A stretch of 64,000 bases of DNA from Hydnum rufescens UP504 (Eukaryota; Basidiomycota; Agaricomycetes; Cantharellales; Hydnaceae). This document shows positions 60,053 through 64,000 of the stretch, in pieces. The first letter of the stretch is position 1, and each line of letters opens with the position of its first letter. The notes below the pieces were generated by a model, which saw only the letters and a list, made by a program, of their open reading frames with translations, was not told the DNA's origin and did no database searches. Position numbers and translations under genes: made by a program. Location: positions 62,001-126,000 of the forward strand of contig MU128933.1 in assembly GCA_014904985.1 (NCBI GenBank). Reading direction: 5' to 3'.

Positions 60053-61321
60053 ATGCCATCCTTTTTTGGCTTTAACACCGACTTAGATTGTTCCGTGCTG
60101 TGCCGCCAACCCTGTACACCTTTGGTCAGACACACGCCCCAGACAACACAATGAGGGCGCCTGACAGCACCTTCATCTATCGGGATGATGATCCCCTTTC
60201 ATATCATCTCCAAGCGGTGAGGATCTCAATCCACAGAGCGCCGTCACTGCAAATTCCATAAATTCGAGAAACCCATTCATTGTTTTGCTAGGACCATAGA
60301 CGGTCGAGACGTCATCGTTCGACTAGCACTACTTTCAGTTCGTGCATAGCATACATTGTGGACATAGTCATCTGCAAACCGAACACATGTCCTGAAAACA
60401 AATCCCATCTTGCGACAATTCACTAACCTATGCATGCAATCTGAGAATCCGTTCGTGTGCAGTGTTCGGTCGGCCACGGATACGATAGGGATCCTCCTTG
60501 ATGGGAATGAGACTTCTCAGGCAATGCGAGTTTTGAGAATAGAACCAAAGCTCATTTTCTGACCGTCGGCAAGTGTTGCAAAGTTGATTGGCTCGGCTAG
60601 TTAGAGATCAAGAAATATGCAGAGCCGTGTGCTGTAACACTGGCAAGACAAGTAAGAACACCATTTTCGTGTCATGGAAGAACTATAAGCAAATGCATGC
60701 ATCCACATCTACCCAGGGTCATTGCCGCGAAGCCGGCCCTCCCAAGTTCGCTAGTTTTTGCTAGCGTAACGCGAGATAGGCTCGAGTTATGATGTCCGCT
60801 CCGCGGACCGAAACTCCTCGCCAATGCTGGATGAGATGAGCTCAGTGTCTCTTACTGCGTGTGGGCGGAGAAGTCCGAAGGACGCCGAATTCTCATCAAT
60901 TCGGGCAGCGCTGAAGCCTTAGCCTCGAGAGAAGCTGGACTGAAGAATAGGCTTACAGCGTGTACTTCGGGCTCTCGGAGCGTGGGAAAGACAAGCTGCA
61001 ATGACTATGCAACCCTGTCTCAGACACGCATTGTTTTGACCTGATCAAAAGGGATGGTGGGCGGGTGAAAAGAGAATTCTTCGTCTCGAGAGCACAGCAG
61101 AAGATATTCTCGGCTAAGCGACTACAGTGTGAGTGAAGCACTGTCGTCTCCAGGAATCCGGCATCTCCCGGATTGGCGCCGGCTCGAACTCTAACGCCGG
61201 CCTCATCCAGCAATATCTCGCTCCGCTACGCAAAAACTAGCCGTGGCCCACGTTCCACTCGCAAGCTCGCTCACGTGGTCTCTAAGCTCAAACTGCGGGA
61301 TCGGCAACTACCGGCCCTGGC
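60053..61321. other. Intergenic, no gene seen
   Basis: About 1.27 kb with only short chance frames on both strands. It probably includes the ATG15 upstream region. Confidence 0.35.
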
Positions 61322-62897
61322 ATGCTCCTGCTATGTCCCTCTTTCCTCCTATTAGCTACATATAGAGCTAGCGCCAGCCCGCCGCAGATACCGCTATCGA
61401 ATCCATCGAAAGCCGATCAGTTGACTTTTGAATTACGACACCTGCACACGCTTGACTAAGTTACAAACGACAACATCTTTCAAGACGTACCCTCCTCATT
61501 CGGGAGGGATGACCGTACCGTCCGCGTGAACCGCCTGCTGGTGCATCGACCCGTCTCACAAGACGATTTTCGCGAGGCCAGAGTTATGTCACGGCGCGGC
61601 AAGAATATGCATGTCGAATGGAAAGAAGACAAAGTGCTTGCTACGAACGTTGCCGACATTGACACCCTGACCGTCCTGGAGAAGATGGCGAGCGATGCAT
61701 ATGTTCCTCCTGGAGACTCGTCCTGGTACGGGCTTGGAGATGGATGGAATGTGGTGCGCCACTTTTATTTGTAATGTTACTTTCCGCACGATTTGGATAG
61801 TTTCTTTTATGGAAATTGCCAATGGTAGAGCCATCCGTATGGCTGGGAGCCCGACGCAGACGGATTTCGGGGCCACGTGTTCGCCACACCAGACAATAGC
61901 ACTATCGTCATTGCTATCAAGGGGACGACAGCGAGCTTCTTGGGGAGTGGTGGACCGACAGCCAAGAAGGATAAATTGAACGATAATTTGTTTTGGTCTT
62001 GTTGCTGCGCTCGAGTTGACTGGACGTGGACCCCTGTGTGTGGATGTTATTCTGGCACCGGAAAGTGCGATACCGATTGTCTTGAGGATGCATTGCAAGA
62101 GGAGTCTCTCTTTTATCCGATTGGAACCGTAAGTTTATTGTAGCATTGCGATGCGTCTTATGATCAAGAATCAAATTCTTTTTCTTAATGCCAAGAATTT
62201 ATATAATAAGATCGTGTACATGTACCCAAATGCTATATCTGGGTGACTGGTAATTTTCCCACTGGTTGTGCATTTTGGTCTGGATGCTGATTCAAGCGAC
62301 TGAGATAGGACACAGTCTAGGTGGTGGGCTCGCGTCTCTGATTGGAGTGACTTTTGGCGCCCCCGTAGTGGCATACGAATCCCTAGGGGAGCGAATGGCA
62401 GCCGAGCGGTTACATCTTCCATCACCAGTAAGTTCGGTCTGCTCTATCCACCTGGTTTGATCACATCATAACCCCGCACTACTTGGTTGGATGCAGCCCT
62501 CAGCGCATCACGTCACGCATGTCTATCACACGGCTGATCCGGTTGCGATGGGTGCCTGCACGGGAACATATTCCACGTGCTACATCACTGGTTTTGCAGT
62601 CGAGACGCATTGTCATCTGGGAAGAAGTATTGTGTATGACACTGTCACAAGGCTGAAGTGGGCTGTCGATATCCGGACGCACCCCCTCAAGGTCGTCATT
62701 GAGCAGATCCTCAGTCTTGATTGGGAGGTACCTCCGGCCGATATCGAAGAGGATTGTGTGGTGAGTCCTCGACCTTTTGCACCCATGCGAGGATGCATGC
62801 GATCATCCAGATGTCAATTCCGCAGGAATGCTACGCTTGGGAGTTTGGGGACTTCAAAGATAAGAACGCTACGCTGAAGGCTTTGCCTCCAGTATGA
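61322..62897 (+). CDS. ATG15: Autophagic phospholipase ATG15, with a stop and a frame lesion
   Basis: A membrane-anchored lipase that breaks down autophagic and cytoplasm-to-vacuole vesicles inside the vacuole. It starts with a signal anchor ([19 protein letters not shown]), then [12 protein letters not shown], followed by an in-frame TAA (61457-61459). The same frame continues [20 protein letters not shown] and [17 protein letters not shown]. Later exons give [57 protein letters not shown] and the Cys-rich [20 protein letters not shown]. The nucleophile motif GHSLGG follows IWVTG across an intron; then [38 protein letters not shown] and [17 protein letters not shown], ending [21 protein letters not shown] base is also missing near 62235, between YPNA and IWVTG. 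The stop could arise from CAA by C-to-T. Probably a recent pseudogene or an error-bearing assembly. Confidence 0.82.
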
Positions 62898-64000
62898 TTC
62901 ATGCGCGCACACGACTTTACTGAATCATTAATAATTAATTCTTACTGTACTTACGCAGACACAGGTCACGCCTGCATTTATACCATGACATTACTTGTAC
63001 ACTTGCCACCCTAAGGTGTTGGACCAAATCAGGGTGTATCACTGGAATCCTTTGAATGCTGTCTGGATTACGATTTACAGCGTTCGGTTTTTTTCCCGCG
63101 TCTTCGAGTCCGTTCCGCGATGCCCGCTGTGGATTCTTAAAACAGGATGATTTTGGGAAGCAGCCCTTGGGACGTGAGTGCTTGCGTTGCCGCCCCAAGA
63201 AACGTGATATTAGAGGCTGTGCGCACGACTGTCCGACTGTATGGCTCTACAATCTGATTCTTTGTCTGGGGAAGAATATACCCTTTTTAATCACCAGAAT
63301 ACGAGCAAGAACCTAATTCCTGCAGCCGAACGAATCCGTGAAGTTGGTTGGAGACCCATAACCAGTGCATATGAGCTTCTGTTATTTTCCACTCAGTATC
63401 GAATTGATAGCTATTGGGGCATGCTACGCGTCCATTTTGATGGTGGGGATGACGGCCCCGACCACACATTCCATAGGCTGAGAGGCCGAGGTCCGCCCTC
63501 CGGAAGTGAAGGAAGAGACTGCGGAGTTACCTGAAAAACCAGTGTCATACCCAAACACGTTATGTGGTTCCCGACGACATGATAGGATTTCATCTAGCCA
63601 AATGATAGGGGTGACTGCGCCCATGGTCACAGTCACAGTTGTGACACCCTCGAACAAATCGACAACTTGCGGAAGCTCGATTAGACACATTCAAGATCCC
63701 TTCTATTCTTTCTTTTTCTCGATGAGGTACGTTTGACTGTCGAGATTAACCTCGCTCCTATCCTATAGCGAGTTGATCCGGAGATTCGCTATTTCTTCTC
63801 TGGACGCGGCGTTCTTGCCGATTTCTTTAATGGAGGTTGATAGGCTGTTAGGAGGGAAAACGGTGAGTCTTCCGTTCCATTTTGTAGGGTGGCTCCACAC
63901 GAGTGTACTGAAGGGCATGTGGACGAACCTCCCCACAGCGAGCATCCTCCTTTTCGACTTCGAATCCATCGGAATCACTGGGTTTTAAGTCTTCGGCAGT
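62898..64000. other. Window end, no supported gene
   Basis: Open frames on both strands (for example 63056-63316 and 63773-63988) overlap and show no domain. A gtcacagtcaca run occurs near 63626. Confidence 0.35.

Overview
The window is nuclear DNA of a filamentous basidiomycete, most likely an Agaricomycete. Genes are broken by many short (about 45-70 bp) introns with GT-AG and a few GC-AG ends. Recognisable products are typical fungal housekeeping proteins (NOC4, POB3/FACT, VDAC, alpha-actinin, TAF6, CTD-kinase cyclin, ATG15). Agaricomycete-style families are also present: TKL-type kinases, DUF1479, F-box proteins and an NCYFF-motif protein. The genus cannot be fixed from the sequence alone.

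Layout. 0-10.4 kb is gene-dense: mitochondrial IF-3, a decayed inverted scrap of that same gene, an RA-PH signalling protein, NOC4 (convergent with RA-PH), and a DUF1479 oxygenase. 10.7-14.7 kb is copy A of an unclassified ~4 kb repeated element. 14.7-21.2 kb is gene-poor relic DNA with a 180-bp palindrome, coding-like debris and one copy of a degenerate repeat. 21.2-25.3 kb holds a protein kinase (minus) and a two-finger C2H2 protein (plus). 25.3-28.2 kb has the second degenerate repeat and no clear gene. 28.3-38.3 kb is gene-dense again: alpha-actinin and POB3 share a 69-bp divergent promoter, followed by VDAC and an Agaricomycete-specific papain-fold-like protein. 38.56-42.9 kb holds copy B of the ~4 kb element (inverted relative to A), a third tail fragment (copy C) joined to B as a ~420-bp palindrome, and an RNase H fragment. 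43.3-46.7 kb is a heavily decayed MCM6 gene. 48.7-64 kb carries an aldehyde dehydrogenase, an F-box protein, a HIT protein, TAF6, a CTD-kinase cyclin and ATG15, several with one or two frame lesions.

Most notable: near one end of the repeated element, copies A and B each contain a sequence that folds as a complete hammerhead self-cleaving ribozyme in the type II (stem-II-open) arrangement. All conserved core bases are present, and stem I pairing is kept between the copies despite base changes. The same strand carries a TATA box and pyrimidine-rich leader about 950 bp upstream. Fragment C begins within about two bases of the predicted cleavage site, as expected if a ribozyme-cut RNA had been copied back into DNA. 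The element is not a family I can name.

A second theme is gene decay. MCM6 has lost its frame, Walker A and Walker B motifs and has a Trp-to-stop change. An IF-3 fragment is inverted and broken. POB3, ALDH, HIT, TAF6 and ATG15 each show one or two single-base frame lesions or a stop. These last could be assembly errors; MCM6 and the IF-3 scrap cannot be explained that way.
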